64,000 nucleotides of DNA, from assembly GCF_023195695.1 (NCBI RefSeq), contig NZ_JALPQG010000010.1, positions 62,001 through 126,000 on the forward strand. Reading direction: 5' to 3'. The translations under genes and the position numbers were made by a program. Within the stretch, counting starts at the first letter, position 1. The number at the start of each line of letters is the position of its first letter. Below, one piece after another: positions 1-9,014 of the stretch. Under the pieces are notes generated by a model. The model was not told the DNA's origin. It saw nothing but the letters and a program-made list of their open reading frames with translations, and did not search any database. Source of the DNA: Aliiroseovarius sp. S1339 (GTDB lineage Bacteria; Pseudomonadota; Alphaproteobacteria; Rhodobacterales; Rhodobacteraceae).

Positions 1-69
1 GCGCCTTTTAACGGGCTGCGCCAAGGATTGCCGCAAGAAAATGCATCCCGCGTGTTTCTACGCAACCGC

Positions 70-945
70 TCAGGCACAGAACTGCCCGGTCAAAGCCTCC
101 CACTGGCGGCGAGTCACATCGCGGTCAGACGCGACGATCCAATAGGAGTTCTCGGACGGCAACACGCTTTGCGACAGGCGCGTGAGCCGCTGACCCTCCA
201 GATGCGCCCGCACCAAAGGCAGCGACGCCAACAACACCCCTGCCCCGGACTCGGCGGCTGACAACGCAGCAGTGAACGTATCAAACCGGAGTTGCGGCAC
301 CGGCGTTGGTGCGTCCCCCGTCACTTTCGCCCAGTCATGCCAACCGGCGCGCGGCCCTGACAGACCAAGGCGCGGCAGATCTTGCCAGCCCCCCTGCCCT
401 GCCCGCTTGATCAAGATGGGCGCGGCCACCGGCGTCAGCGCCTCGTCATACAGCCGCGCGCGGTGCGCGATATCCCAATCCCCATTGCCGTAACGGATGC
501 GCACACCCGATACGCCCGGCCCATCCTCGGAGGCCAACACCATGGTCTTAAACGACAGCTCAACCTGATCGCCCAGCGATAGCCCCGCCAAGCGCGGCGC
601 GATCCACAATTGCAGCACGGACGCGCTGGCCCAAACCGTCACCCGTCGCCTCTGGATGCCAAACAGTTCTTCCGAGCTTTGGCGCAGCGTGCCAAGCGCA
701 TGGGTCACATAAGGCAACCAAGCCTCGCCCTCGACCGACAGGATCACGCCGCGCGGCTGACGGATGAACAGGGTCGCGCCCAACCGGGCCTCTAGATTGC
801 CGATCCGCTGGCTGATTGCGGCCTGCGTCAGCCCCGTTTCCGCCGCCGCTGCGGTGAAACTGCCGGTGCGCCCCGCCGCCTCGAACGCGCGGACCCAATC
901 CAGCGGCAGGTTTGAAAGGGGTGTGTTTACCATAAGCCAATCCAT
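70..945 (-). CDS. LysR-family transcriptional regulator, probably of tmpAB
   Basis: A 291-residue LysR-type regulator. The N-terminal winged helix-turn-helix is clear: LDWVRAFEAAGRTGSFTAAA followed by TQAAISQRIGNLEARLG and FIRQPRG, at about residues 14-66. The rest is the two-lobed effector domain of the GcvA-like subgroup. The first ATG (945) is preceded by gaggaa about 15 nt upstream; a second ATG five codons in (930) is equally possible. It is divergent from tmpA, with 85 bp between the start codons. LysR genes usually regulate the divergent operon, so control of tmpAB is inferred. The effector is unknown; a quaternary-ammonium phosphonate is the natural guess. Family assignment is secure, target is inference. 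Confidence 0.88.
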   Translation of the reverse strand: MDWLMVNTPLSNLPLDWVRAFEAAGRTGSFTAAAAETGLTQAAISQRIGNLEARLGATLFIRQPRGVILSVEGEAWLPYVTHALGTLRQSSEELFGIQRRRVTVWASASVLQLWIAPRLAGLSLGDQVELSFKTMVLASEDGPGVSGVRIRYGNGDWDIAHRARLYDEALTPVAAPILIKRAGQGGWQDLPRLGLSGPRAGWHDWAKVTGDAPTPVPQLRFDTFTAALSAAESGAGVLLASLPLVRAHLEGQRLTRLSQSVLPSENSYWIVASDRDVTRRQWEALTGQFCA

Positions 946-967
946 GTCTCAGGGGTGTTTCCTCTAA

Positions 968-2757
<1,790 letters not shown>

Positions 2758-2787
2758 CCTCCTGCCCTATCACTCTTTTACGCTGGA

Positions 2788-3495
2788 TTAGTGTCTGATT
2801 GCGATCTCTCCCACGCTTTTGTCGATGGATTGGCAGGCATACAGGATGCGCGCGCGAAAATGGGTGTCGACGTAATCCGCGTGAAACCGGCTGGGCGCTT
2901 TCAGGATCAGTTTTGCGCCCTCTCGCCCCTGCCGGGACAGGCACCGGAACCACGCGTTGAACAAGGCTTGATCCTCTGAATGCAGCAAGGTCTGAACCGT
3001 CGACCATTCCGTCCCGTCCGACATATCAGGCGGAGGCGTCTCGGCCCCCCCTGCGCCGCCGCGAGACGCCCCGACCGGCAGCGGCACGACATTGTCATCC
3101 TTCACCTCGTCCCGCGTCATGCGTTGTTCGTAATCAGGCCCTATTGCTGCCCAACTGCCCTGAGTGGTGCGCAGAATTTTTTCGATATCGAGGCGATATT
3201 CCGTCACCCGTCCCCGCGAACCCTGCCGTTTGACGACCAGCCAGCCCATCGCGCGCAGCTTCGCCATCTCGCGCTTCACGGTGCGCTCGTCGACCGACCA
3301 CAGCCGCGCAATCTCGCGCTGGCCGACGGTCAATTCATTGCGGACCCAGTTGTACCGCGCCGTGACCAAGGTCATCAGTCGCAACACCAACCGCTGTGGT
3401 CCCTTCCCTTCGGCCAAGGCATAAGCGCCCATTGCCGTGAGAAGATCATATTTCAACGACGCCGCATGGCGACCCGTTGCCCTGAGCTGCTGCAT
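2788..3495 (-). CDS. repA: DnaA-like plasmid replication initiator
   Basis: A 235-residue initiator of the Roseobacter DnaA-like plasmid class. Residues 1-105 form a winged helix-turn-helix region (RYNWVRNELTVGQREIARLW, then DERTVKREMAKLRAMGWLVV). Residues 125-160 are a polar, glycine/proline-rich linker. Residues 160-235 resemble domain I of chromosomal DnaA (W164, then ALFNAWFRCL, LILKAPSRFHADYV, THFRARI). No AAA+ ATPase or DnaA-box-binding domain IV is present. The ATG at 3495 is preferred: it follows gggggcggt and gives the start MQQLRATGRHAASLKYD. A TTG at 3570 would add 25 arginine/glycine-rich residues. It is divergent from parA across the repeat-bearing origin, the usual gene order of these replicons. 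Confidence 0.82.
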   Translation of the reverse strand: MQQLRATGRHAASLKYDLLTAMGAYALAEGKGPQRLVLRLMTLVTARYNWVRNELTVGQREIARLWSVDERTVKREMAKLRAMGWLVVKRQGSRGRVTEYRLDIEKILRTTQGSWAAIGPDYEQRMTRDEVKDDNVVPLPVGASRGGAGGAETPPPDMSDGTEWSTVQTLLHSEDQALFNAWFRCLSRQGREGAKLILKAPSRFHADYVDTHFRARILYACQSIDKSVGEIAIRH

Positions 3496-3980
3496 ACCGC
3501 CCCCGGCTTGCCTGTTCCGTCCGCTTTCGCGGTTGCCTCGATCCGGATCTTTGCCCGGAAGTGTTATCAATTGCCGAATCTGACGTTCGGTCTTTGGAAG
3601 GCATATTACGTCAAACTCAACGCTTTTGCCAACTCTGTTACGATTTGCGTCCTTGGGTGCGATTCTGTCAAGCCCCCTCTCGTTTTGTGCCCCTAAACCT
3701 TTTCAAATCAAAAAAGAAAAAGGGTTTATTGGTATAGGGGGACACCCTGTCTGTCCCCTAATGCAGCATAAATGTCCCCTATTGTGGTTACATCCCACAT
3801 ATTGTGTCCCCTGATTTCGACGAGGATAGGCGCTTTTATGGGAAAATCGTTTAAAAACAATGCTGTCCCCCTGGGGCGGGGTTCTGCCGCTCATTGTTGA
3901 ATTCCCTTTTGCTTTTTCCGCCAATTCCGCGTAAATCAGAAAGCACATATAATTAGCGTCCTATAAGAGCAGGAGTCAGG
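3496..3980. other. Putative replication origin / control region
   Basis: This 485-bp gap between the divergent repA and parA holds no gene. It contains an A+T-rich stretch (about 3698-3735, many A and T runs, a candidate unwinding element) followed by a cluster of tgtcccc-type repeats (3736-3872). The repeat half-site equals half of the parS palindromes found in parA and after parB. The right end supplies the parA ribosome site (caggagtcagg before the ATG at 3981). Position, AT-richness and repeats support an origin. No replication data are available here, and the exact initiation site is unknown. Confidence 0.65.
3736..3872. repeat. Iteron-like tgtcccc repeats
   Basis: Copies of the octamer tgtcccct occur at 3752-3759, 3773-3780 and 3805-3812. 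A tgtccccct copy lies at 3864-3872 and an inverted copy (agggggaca) at 3736-3744. Start-to-start spacing of the first three is 21 and 32 bp, close to two and three helical turns, so the sites lie on one DNA face. The inverted copy faces the 3752 copy, making an imperfect dyad. They may bind RepA, ParB or both. All are seen directly; the binding partner is inferred. Confidence 0.7.
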
Positions 3981-5285
3981 ATGTTTACCCACGAAGATTT
4001 GGCGCAGTTACAGGCACAATCACTGAAGATGCAGGGCTGGATCAGGCAGCAGACCTATTCGCCCGAGATGGAGAAGACGCTGCGCCGGTTCTCATCCTGG
4101 GAGGTCGCCGAGCTGATCTTCAAGGTCAACCAATCCACATTGCGTGGACGACTGGCCGCCGACCCTTCCCTGCCCCAAGGGCTGGTCGAAGGCGACGGGC
4201 GGCAGCGCTGGTATACGCTGGACGAGATCAACGAGCTGCGCCGACGCATCCGGATCAACCGCAAATCCATGATGCCCAAGCGCCCCGAAGGCAAGCGGGC
4301 GATTCGCGCGGCGATTGCCAACTTCAAGGGCGGCGCGGGCAAATCGACCGTCGCGCTGCACTTTGCGCACGCCGCCGCGTTGGATGGCTACCGCGTGCTG
4401 TGCGTGGATTTCGACCCGCAGGCGACGCTCAGCCACTCGATGGGGCTGAGCGACGTGGCCGAGGAATACACCGTCTGGGGTGTCATGGCGCGTGACCTTA
4501 TTCATGAGACCCAGCGGATGAACAGCGCGGTCGCGGGCGCCGAAAGCGGAACCGCCCTGCCCCAGCGAAAGCTGCCTGCCGCGATCACCGATATGGGGCT
4601 GTCCGATCTGCGCAACTCGGATTTCATCAAGCCGACATGTTGGCCGACCATCGACATCATCCCAAGCTGCGCCAACGCGGCATTCGTTGAATTTGCGTCT
4701 GCCCAATATCGCCACGTGAACCCGGAATGGTCGTTCTTCGCCGCCGTGTCGCGGTTTCTGGATGGGCTGGCGGATGACGCCTATGACATGATCATCTTCG
4801 ACTGCCCCCCTGCAATCGGTTATCAGTCGATGAACGCGGTGTTTGCGGCCGATGTGCTCTATATTCCGTCGGGTCCCGGCTATTGGGAATATGACAGCAC
4901 CACATCTTTCATCGGTCAGCTGTCCGAGGCGCTGGAGGATCTGGCGCGCTTCACCAATTCTGTCCCCGCGGGGACAATGTCGCTGCCCAAGGAATTTGCC
5001 GATGTGCGCTTCCTGCTCACGCGCTATGAATCCTCCAACGATTTGCACCGTGCGATGCGGACGGCTTTTGGTAAGGTTTTTGGGGAACGATTGGCGGATC
5101 ACCCGATCGAGATGACGCGCGCTGTGGAGCAATCCGGGCGCTTCCTCAGCTCGATTTACGAAATAGATTACCGCGATATGACGCGGGAAACCTGGCGGCG
5201 TGCGCGAGGGTCGTTCGACACCGCGTATGAAGAATTCAGGGACAACCTGCTGACCGCCTGGGACAAGCTGGAGGATAGAGCATGA
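3981..5285 (+). CDS. parA: ParA-family partition ATPase with N-terminal helix-turn-helix
   Basis: A 434-residue type Ia plasmid ParA. Residues 30-95 form a MerR/helix-turn-helix-like DNA-binding region (SSWEVAELIFKVNQSTLRGR, then RWYTLDEINELRRR), as in autoregulatory plasmid ParA/RepA proteins. A deviant Walker A motif with the signature first lysine follows (FKGGAGKST, K117 and K121), then VDFDPQATLS and Walker B-like IIFDCPPAIG. It acts with ParB at parS to segregate the replicon and probably represses its own promoter. The ATG at 3981 follows aggag. It overlaps parB by 4 bp. A full 16-bp parS palindrome (4961-4976) is embedded in the coding sequence. Confidence 0.93.
   Translation: MFTHEDLAQLQAQSLKMQGWIRQQTYSPEMEKTLRRFSSWEVAELIFKVNQSTLRGRLAADPSLPQGLVEGDGRQRWYTLDEINELRRRIRINRKSMMPKRPEGKRAIRAAIANFKGGAGKSTVALHFAHAAALDGYRVLCVDFDPQATLSHSMGLSDVAEEYTVWGVMARDLIHETQRMNSAVAGAESGTALPQRKLPAAITDMGLSDLRNSDFIKPTCWPTIDIIPSCANAAFVEFASAQYRHVNPEWSFFAAVSRFLDGLADDAYDMIIFDCPPAIGYQSMNAVFAADVLYIPSGPGYWEYDSTTSFIGQLSEALEDLARFTNSVPAGTMSLPKEFADVRFLLTRYESSNDLHRAMRTAFGKVFGERLADHPIEMTRAVEQSGRFLSSIYEIDYRDMTRETWRRARGSFDTAYEEFRDNLLTAWDKLEDRA
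4961..4976. promoter_or_regulatory. parS-like palindrome inside parA
   Basis: The perfect 16-bp palindrome tgtccccgcggggaca lies within the parA reading frame, where it encodes part of SVPAGT. An identical copy follows parB (6378-6393), and its half-site recurs in the origin. Plasmid parS sites are typically short perfect palindromes beside or inside parAB, and in Roseobacter plasmids they differ between compatibility groups. Identity of the two copies, one of them in coding DNA, argues for selection on the DNA sequence itself. Confidence 0.8.
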
Positions 5286-6352
5286 GCAAACGTCGCGTCT
5301 TTGACATCGACTTCCCGGAAGCCGACCCACCCGCAGCCGATCCCGCGCCCGTGACGGAATCCCGACGCGGTCCGATGGCCTCGGCGATTTCGGAAAACTC
5401 GGCTGCTTTGGAAGAACGCCAAGCGGTCGAGGCGCAAATTCGGGCCGAAAACGACCGGCTGGCGCATGAGCATGTGCGCCTGAAAAAAGCCGGGTTGATC
5501 ACTGACATGATCCCGCTGAATGCCATTCGCGCCGACAAGCTGACCCGTGATCGCAAGCCGGGGCGTGATACGGAACTGGACGAGTTGAAAGCCTCGATCC
5601 GCGATGTGGGTCTATCCAACCCGATCCGGGTTGAGCAGGTGGGCGAGGGTGTCTTTGAGCTGGTGCAGGGCTTCCGCCGCCTGACGGCGTTCCAAGAGCT
5701 TTATGACGAGACGGGTGACGAGGCTTACGCGCGCATCCCCGCGGGGTTGATGGCGCATGGGGAAGAGCTGGAAATGCTCTATCGTCGGATGGTCGATGAA
5801 AACCTTGTGCGGCGCGATATCTCGTTTGCGGAAATGGCCGATCTGGCGCGCGGCTATGTGGCTGATCCCGAGACGGCGGCGCAGGATGCTGATCAGGCGC
5901 TGACAGCTCTGTTCGGGTCTGTGTCGCGTCAGAAACGAAGCTACATCAAGCATTTCATGACGCTGCTGGATGCCATTGGATCGCACCTGAAATTCCCCGA
6001 AGCCATCCCGCGCGCGTTGGGGTTGCAGTTGGAAAAACGGCTGGCGTCTGAACCCGGTGCCCGCGCAAAGGTCAAATCAGCCTTGGCGGCTGCGTTGGTT
6101 TCCACGCCGGATGCCGAACTTGAGGTTCTGCGCGAGCAAGCCGCGCCGCTTTCCATCCCCAAGAAAGCTCAGCCCAGCAAGCCCACGGGAGCGGCAAAGA
6201 CGACGTTCCGGCAGGACGTGAAGGGTGGAACGGTGCGCTGCGCTGCGTCCGAAGGGCGGATCGAAATGCGCATCGCACGCGACTTTTCCAACGTTGATCG
6301 TCACCGGCTGGAAGACGCCGTGAAGGCGTTTTTCCGCGAGCTTGACGGCTGA
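5282..6352 (+). CDS. parB: ParB-family partition protein
   Basis: A 356-residue centromere-binding protein. A charged N-terminus (1-70, including a likely coiled helix AALEERQAVEAQIRAENDRL) would contact ParA. The ParB/Srx CTPase fold follows at about 75-180, with IPLNAIRADKL, SIRDVGLSNPIRV and the box II arginine motif GFRR (130-133). A helix-turn-helix/linker region spans about 175-260. The C-terminal 320-356 segment (FSNVDRHRLEDAVKAFF) probably dimerises. It is translationally coupled to parA (ATGA) and followed within 26 bp by a parS palindrome. It probably spreads from the two parS sites. Confidence 0.92.
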   Translation: MSKRRVFDIDFPEADPPAADPAPVTESRRGPMASAISENSAALEERQAVEAQIRAENDRLAHEHVRLKKAGLITDMIPLNAIRADKLTRDRKPGRDTELDELKASIRDVGLSNPIRVEQVGEGVFELVQGFRRLTAFQELYDETGDEAYARIPAGLMAHGEELEMLYRRMVDENLVRRDISFAEMADLARGYVADPETAAQDADQALTALFGSVSRQKRSYIKHFMTLLDAIGSHLKFPEAIPRALGLQLEKRLASEPGARAKVKSALAAALVSTPDAELEVLREQAAPLSIPKKAQPSKPTGAAKTTFRQDVKGGTVRCAASEGRIEMRIARDFSNVDRHRLEDAVKAFFRELDG

Positions 6353-6377
6353 TCGGGGCAGGTCGCAGGGCAGGGGG

Positions 6378-6393
6378 TGTCCCCGCGGGGACA
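6378..6393. promoter_or_regulatory. parS-like palindrome downstream of parB
   Basis: A second perfect copy of tgtccccgcggggaca lies 25 bp after the parB stop. It is identical to the copy inside parA. The intergenic position after parB is typical of plasmid centromeres, so this is the best single candidate for the main parS. Confidence 0.82.
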
Positions 6394-6467
6394 GGTGTGC
6401 AGTGTTGATCTGGCTAAGGCGCATTATTGATTAATAATCAAACACTTGTGCAGACTTGCTGCCCAGT

Positions 6468-7637
6468 TCAGTGCGGCCGCGCCAAGGCCGGGGCCAAGGC
6501 CGCCATCAGAGCTGCGAGTCCCATCAGCATCGCGAAACTGACCCGGATTGAGGTGGCATCGGCGATGAACCCAATCACGGGCGGCCCAAGCAGCAACCCG
6601 CCATAGCCCAGCGTGGCAAGGCTCGCGACCGCCTTGCCGGGTGACAGCACCGGGTCGCTGGTGGCGCGGCTGAACGCCAGCGGCATGATCACCGCATAGC
6701 CGACACCCATCAGGGCGAACCCGATCAAGGTCACCGGATAGCTGGCGACCCCCACCGCCATCCCGACCCCGATGGTGGCGATAATGCCCGCCATCCGCGC
6801 GGTGCGCACAGGGCCGATCCGGTGGGTGACACGGTCGCCGCCCAGACGCATGATCACCATCGCGACGGAAAAGACGGCGTATCCGATGGCCGCCGATGCC
6901 TCGGTGACGCCTGTGGTGGTCATCAGAAAGATCGCGCCCCAATCCGCCATCGCCCCTTCGCCCAGCGACGCGCACATGGCGATCAGCCCGACCAACAGCA
7001 TTGATCCCTTTGGAAGGCTGAACAAAGGTGCGTGAGCGGCGCTGGAAGGCGGCTTAGGCGCCCATAGTGGGGATTTGGAGGGCGGAGCTGCCAGCCACAA
7101 GCTGACAGCCGCCACAACGCCGATCACAATCGCTGCGTGGGCCAACAGCGGCAAGCCCAGTTTGATCGCGCCATATCCCGACGCCGCGCCGATCCCGGCA
7201 CCCACCGACCACGAGGCATGGAAGCGCGACATCATCGGGCGGGGCAGGTGGCGTTCGACTGCGCCCGCCCAAGAATTCATCGCCACATCCATCGCACCAT
7301 GTGTGGCCCCAAAGAAGAACAACGCCCCCGCCAGCGTCGCAACGCTTGGCGCAAGCCCGATCCCAAGGATCGACAGCGCGTGTATGGCCGCGATCCAGAC
7401 AGTTGTGCGCGCAGCACCGTGGCGATCCACCCAGCGACCCGCCAAGGGAAACGCAGCAATCGCCCCACCGCCCATCAAAAGCAACAACATCCCAAGTGCG
7501 CCGGGATCCAGTGACAGCTTGGCGGACACGGTCGGAATGCGCGACGCCCAAACGCCAAACAGCGCGCCGTTCAGAACGAACATGACGATCACAGCGTTGC
7601 GCGCGGCGTGGATGGCCGGGGCAGGGGGAGTGGACAT
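6468..7637 (-). CDS. MFS transporter, YbjJ-like
   Basis: A 389-residue major facilitator with about 12 hydrophobic helices. The first helices read NAVIVMFVLNGALFGVWASR and the MFS loop 2-3 motif appears as GRWVDRHGAAR. The conserved HGAMDVAMNSW and SRFHASWSVGAGIGAASGY segments are typical of the YbjJ/fucose-permease-like branch. The substrate cannot be told; relatives have been linked to sugar or drug efflux. It lies downstream of the CDF gene on the same strand with a 74-bp gap that could hold its own promoter. The 3' end abuts the parS region. Family is secure; function is open. Confidence 0.85.
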   Translation of the reverse strand: MSTPPAPAIHAARNAVIVMFVLNGALFGVWASRIPTVSAKLSLDPGALGMLLLLMGGGAIAAFPLAGRWVDRHGAARTTVWIAAIHALSILGIGLAPSVATLAGALFFFGATHGAMDVAMNSWAGAVERHLPRPMMSRFHASWSVGAGIGAASGYGAIKLGLPLLAHAAIVIGVVAAVSLWLAAPPSKSPLWAPKPPSSAAHAPLFSLPKGSMLLVGLIAMCASLGEGAMADWGAIFLMTTTGVTEASAAIGYAVFSVAMVIMRLGGDRVTHRIGPVRTARMAGIIATIGVGMAVGVASYPVTLIGFALMGVGYAVIMPLAFSRATSDPVLSPGKAVASLATLGYGGLLLGPPVIGFIADATSIRVSFAMLMGLAALMAALAPALARPH

Positions 7638-7711
7638 GGGAAACCTCGGATCGGTCAGGGGTCAGGGTTTTAATGCCTCGAATTAGACACTATTCCAGCC
7701 TAAATGACCGT

Positions 7712-8599
7712 TTACACTTTCGACTTTAGGGTTGGCGTGGCGGGGTTGGTGATTTCGACGGTGGCGTGTTCGATGTTGAATGCCTCGCGCAGGTGGGTCT
7801 TGACGGTGGTTTTGACCTCTTGCGGGTCAGCGTGAAGGGTGGGCGTGACCTCCATCGTGACCATCGGGCGTTCCTGCGTGACGGACCAGGCATGGATGTG
7901 TGAAACGCCCGCGACCCCGTTCAGCGCTTCCAGATCGGCCGCAACCTTGCGCCGGTCAAACCCTTCTGGCGCGGCTTCAAGCAGAATATGCCCGCTTTCG
8001 CGCACGACGTGCCACGCAGCCCGAAGGATAATCAGCGCAACAAGCACCGACAGGATCGGGTCAATCGGCGTCCACCCGGTCGCAAGAATCACCAGCGCCG
8101 CCACAATCGCCGCGACCGAGCCAAGCAGGTCGCCCGCAACATGCAACGCCGCCGCGCGCACGTTCAGGTTATCCGAAGCACTCCGCGTCAGGACAAGAAA
8201 GGCGACGATATTCACCAACAGCCCCAGAACGGCGATGATCAGCATCGTGCCGCCCAGCACTTCGACAGGGTTGTTCAGGCGGTGGATGGCCTCCCACGTG
8301 ATCCACGCGGCGATGACAAACAGCGACAGACCGTTGACGAACGCCGCCAGCACCGAAAACCGATCAAACCCATAGGTGCGTTGCCAATCGGCAGGCCGTC
8401 GCGCCAGCCGAAATGCAAACCATGCCAGCATGAGCGACGCAAAATCGGTCAGCATATGGCCCGCGTCGGCAATCAACGCCAGCGAGCCTGACAGAAGCCC
8501 GCCCACCAGTTCGGCGATCATGAAACCTCCGGTCAGGGCGGCGGCGATCGCGATCTTGCGTTCGTTTTTCGGGATGTGATCATGGTCGGAGTGGGTCAT
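7712..8599 (-). CDS. Cation diffusion facilitator (Zn/Co/Cd efflux, ZitB/CzcD-like)
   Basis: A 295-residue CDF antiporter. Six membrane helices precede a cytosolic ferredoxin-like C-terminal domain (about 205-285, DLEALNGVAGVSHIHAW). The transport site appears as HxxxD in helix II (DAGHMLTD) and HxxxD in helix V (AALHVAGDLLGS), the pattern of zinc-selective members. The N-terminus (MTHSDHDH) is histidine-rich, as often in this group. It would export zinc or related divalent cations in exchange for protons. It is divergent from the giant repeat-protein gene. No metal-responsive regulator gene is adjacent. Confidence 0.9.
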   Translation of the reverse strand: MTHSDHDHIPKNERKIAIAAALTGGFMIAELVGGLLSGSLALIADAGHMLTDFASLMLAWFAFRLARRPADWQRTYGFDRFSVLAAFVNGLSLFVIAAWITWEAIHRLNNPVEVLGGTMLIIAVLGLLVNIVAFLVLTRSASDNLNVRAAALHVAGDLLGSVAAIVAALVILATGWTPIDPILSVLVALIILRAAWHVVRESGHILLEAAPEGFDRRKVAADLEALNGVAGVSHIHAWSVTQERPMVTMEVTPTLHADPQEVKTTVKTHLREAFNIEHATVEITNPATPTLKSKV

Positions 8600-8852
8600 G
8601 GGCGTCCTTTAGCATCGTTGATGGTGACCAGCGTTGGTGCCTTGGCCCGTTGTGTTCCGTGCATCCTGCGGCCTTTGCTGGCCAAGATCAATACGACGCC
8701 CGGCGTGATGCTCTAACCATCGCCTGCTGTGTTTTAGGGCTTAGAAAAAATAAAAAATTTCAAAGGGTTGAGGGGGTCGTGCGGGTTTGGTGGGTGTCCT
8801 CGTGCCGGCCGGGGTGATCTGGGCGGGCGCGTTCCTCGCGCCAAAGTTGACC

Positions 8853-8870
8853 TGTGGGCAATTACCCACA
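8853..8870. promoter_or_regulatory. 18-bp inverted repeat, candidate operator
   Basis: tgtggg-caatta-cccaca is an inverted repeat with 6-bp perfect arms and a 6-bp spacer, 145 bp upstream of the giant gene. It is not followed by a T-run, so a terminator is unlikely. The binding protein is unknown. Confidence 0.45.
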
Positions 8871-8939
8871 TCTGCCAGTTATTGTGCCCCGGATGTAAAC
8901 AATCGGAAATCCGACTGTTGTCTGGTGATTCATTATTGA

Positions 8940-8954
8940 TTAACAATTTCTTAA
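8940..8954. promoter_or_regulatory. CtrA-type binding site (TTAA-N7-TTAA)
   Basis: ttaacaatttcttaa matches the full alphaproteobacterial CtrA recognition pattern TTAA-N7-TTAA exactly, including the C after the first TTAA. It sits 60 bp upstream of the start codon of the giant repeat protein, a plausible promoter position. Control by CtrA, which governs motility and surface traits in Rhodobacterales, is inferred from the motif alone. Confidence 0.5.
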
Positions 8955-9014
8955 TTGAGCAGGGATCGCAAGAATTCCAACATGCCGAGCGCGTCGTATT
9001 GAGGTTGTAACCAG

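Larger units (their letters stand above)
8600..9014. promoter_or_regulatory. Divergent intergenic region upstream of the giant repeat-protein gene
   Basis: This 415-bp gap holds no gene. It contains an A/T run (about 8744-8765), an 18-bp dyad (8853-8870), a small dyad tcggaaatccga (8903-8914), and a TTAA-N7-TTAA site (8940-8954). It ends with the ribosome site gagg, ten nucleotides before the ATG at 9015. It must carry promoters for both the CDF gene and the giant gene. The density of dyads suggests tight control of the latter. Confidence 0.6.

Noticed and set aside
1-69. Possible gene end at the left edge
   Set aside because: Only 69 bp before the LysR stop; no frame with recognisable protein character.
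4092-5330. Long minus-strand open frame antisense to parA
   Set aside because: Shadow frame of a GC-rich gene; the translation has no domain and the plus-strand ParA motifs are intact.
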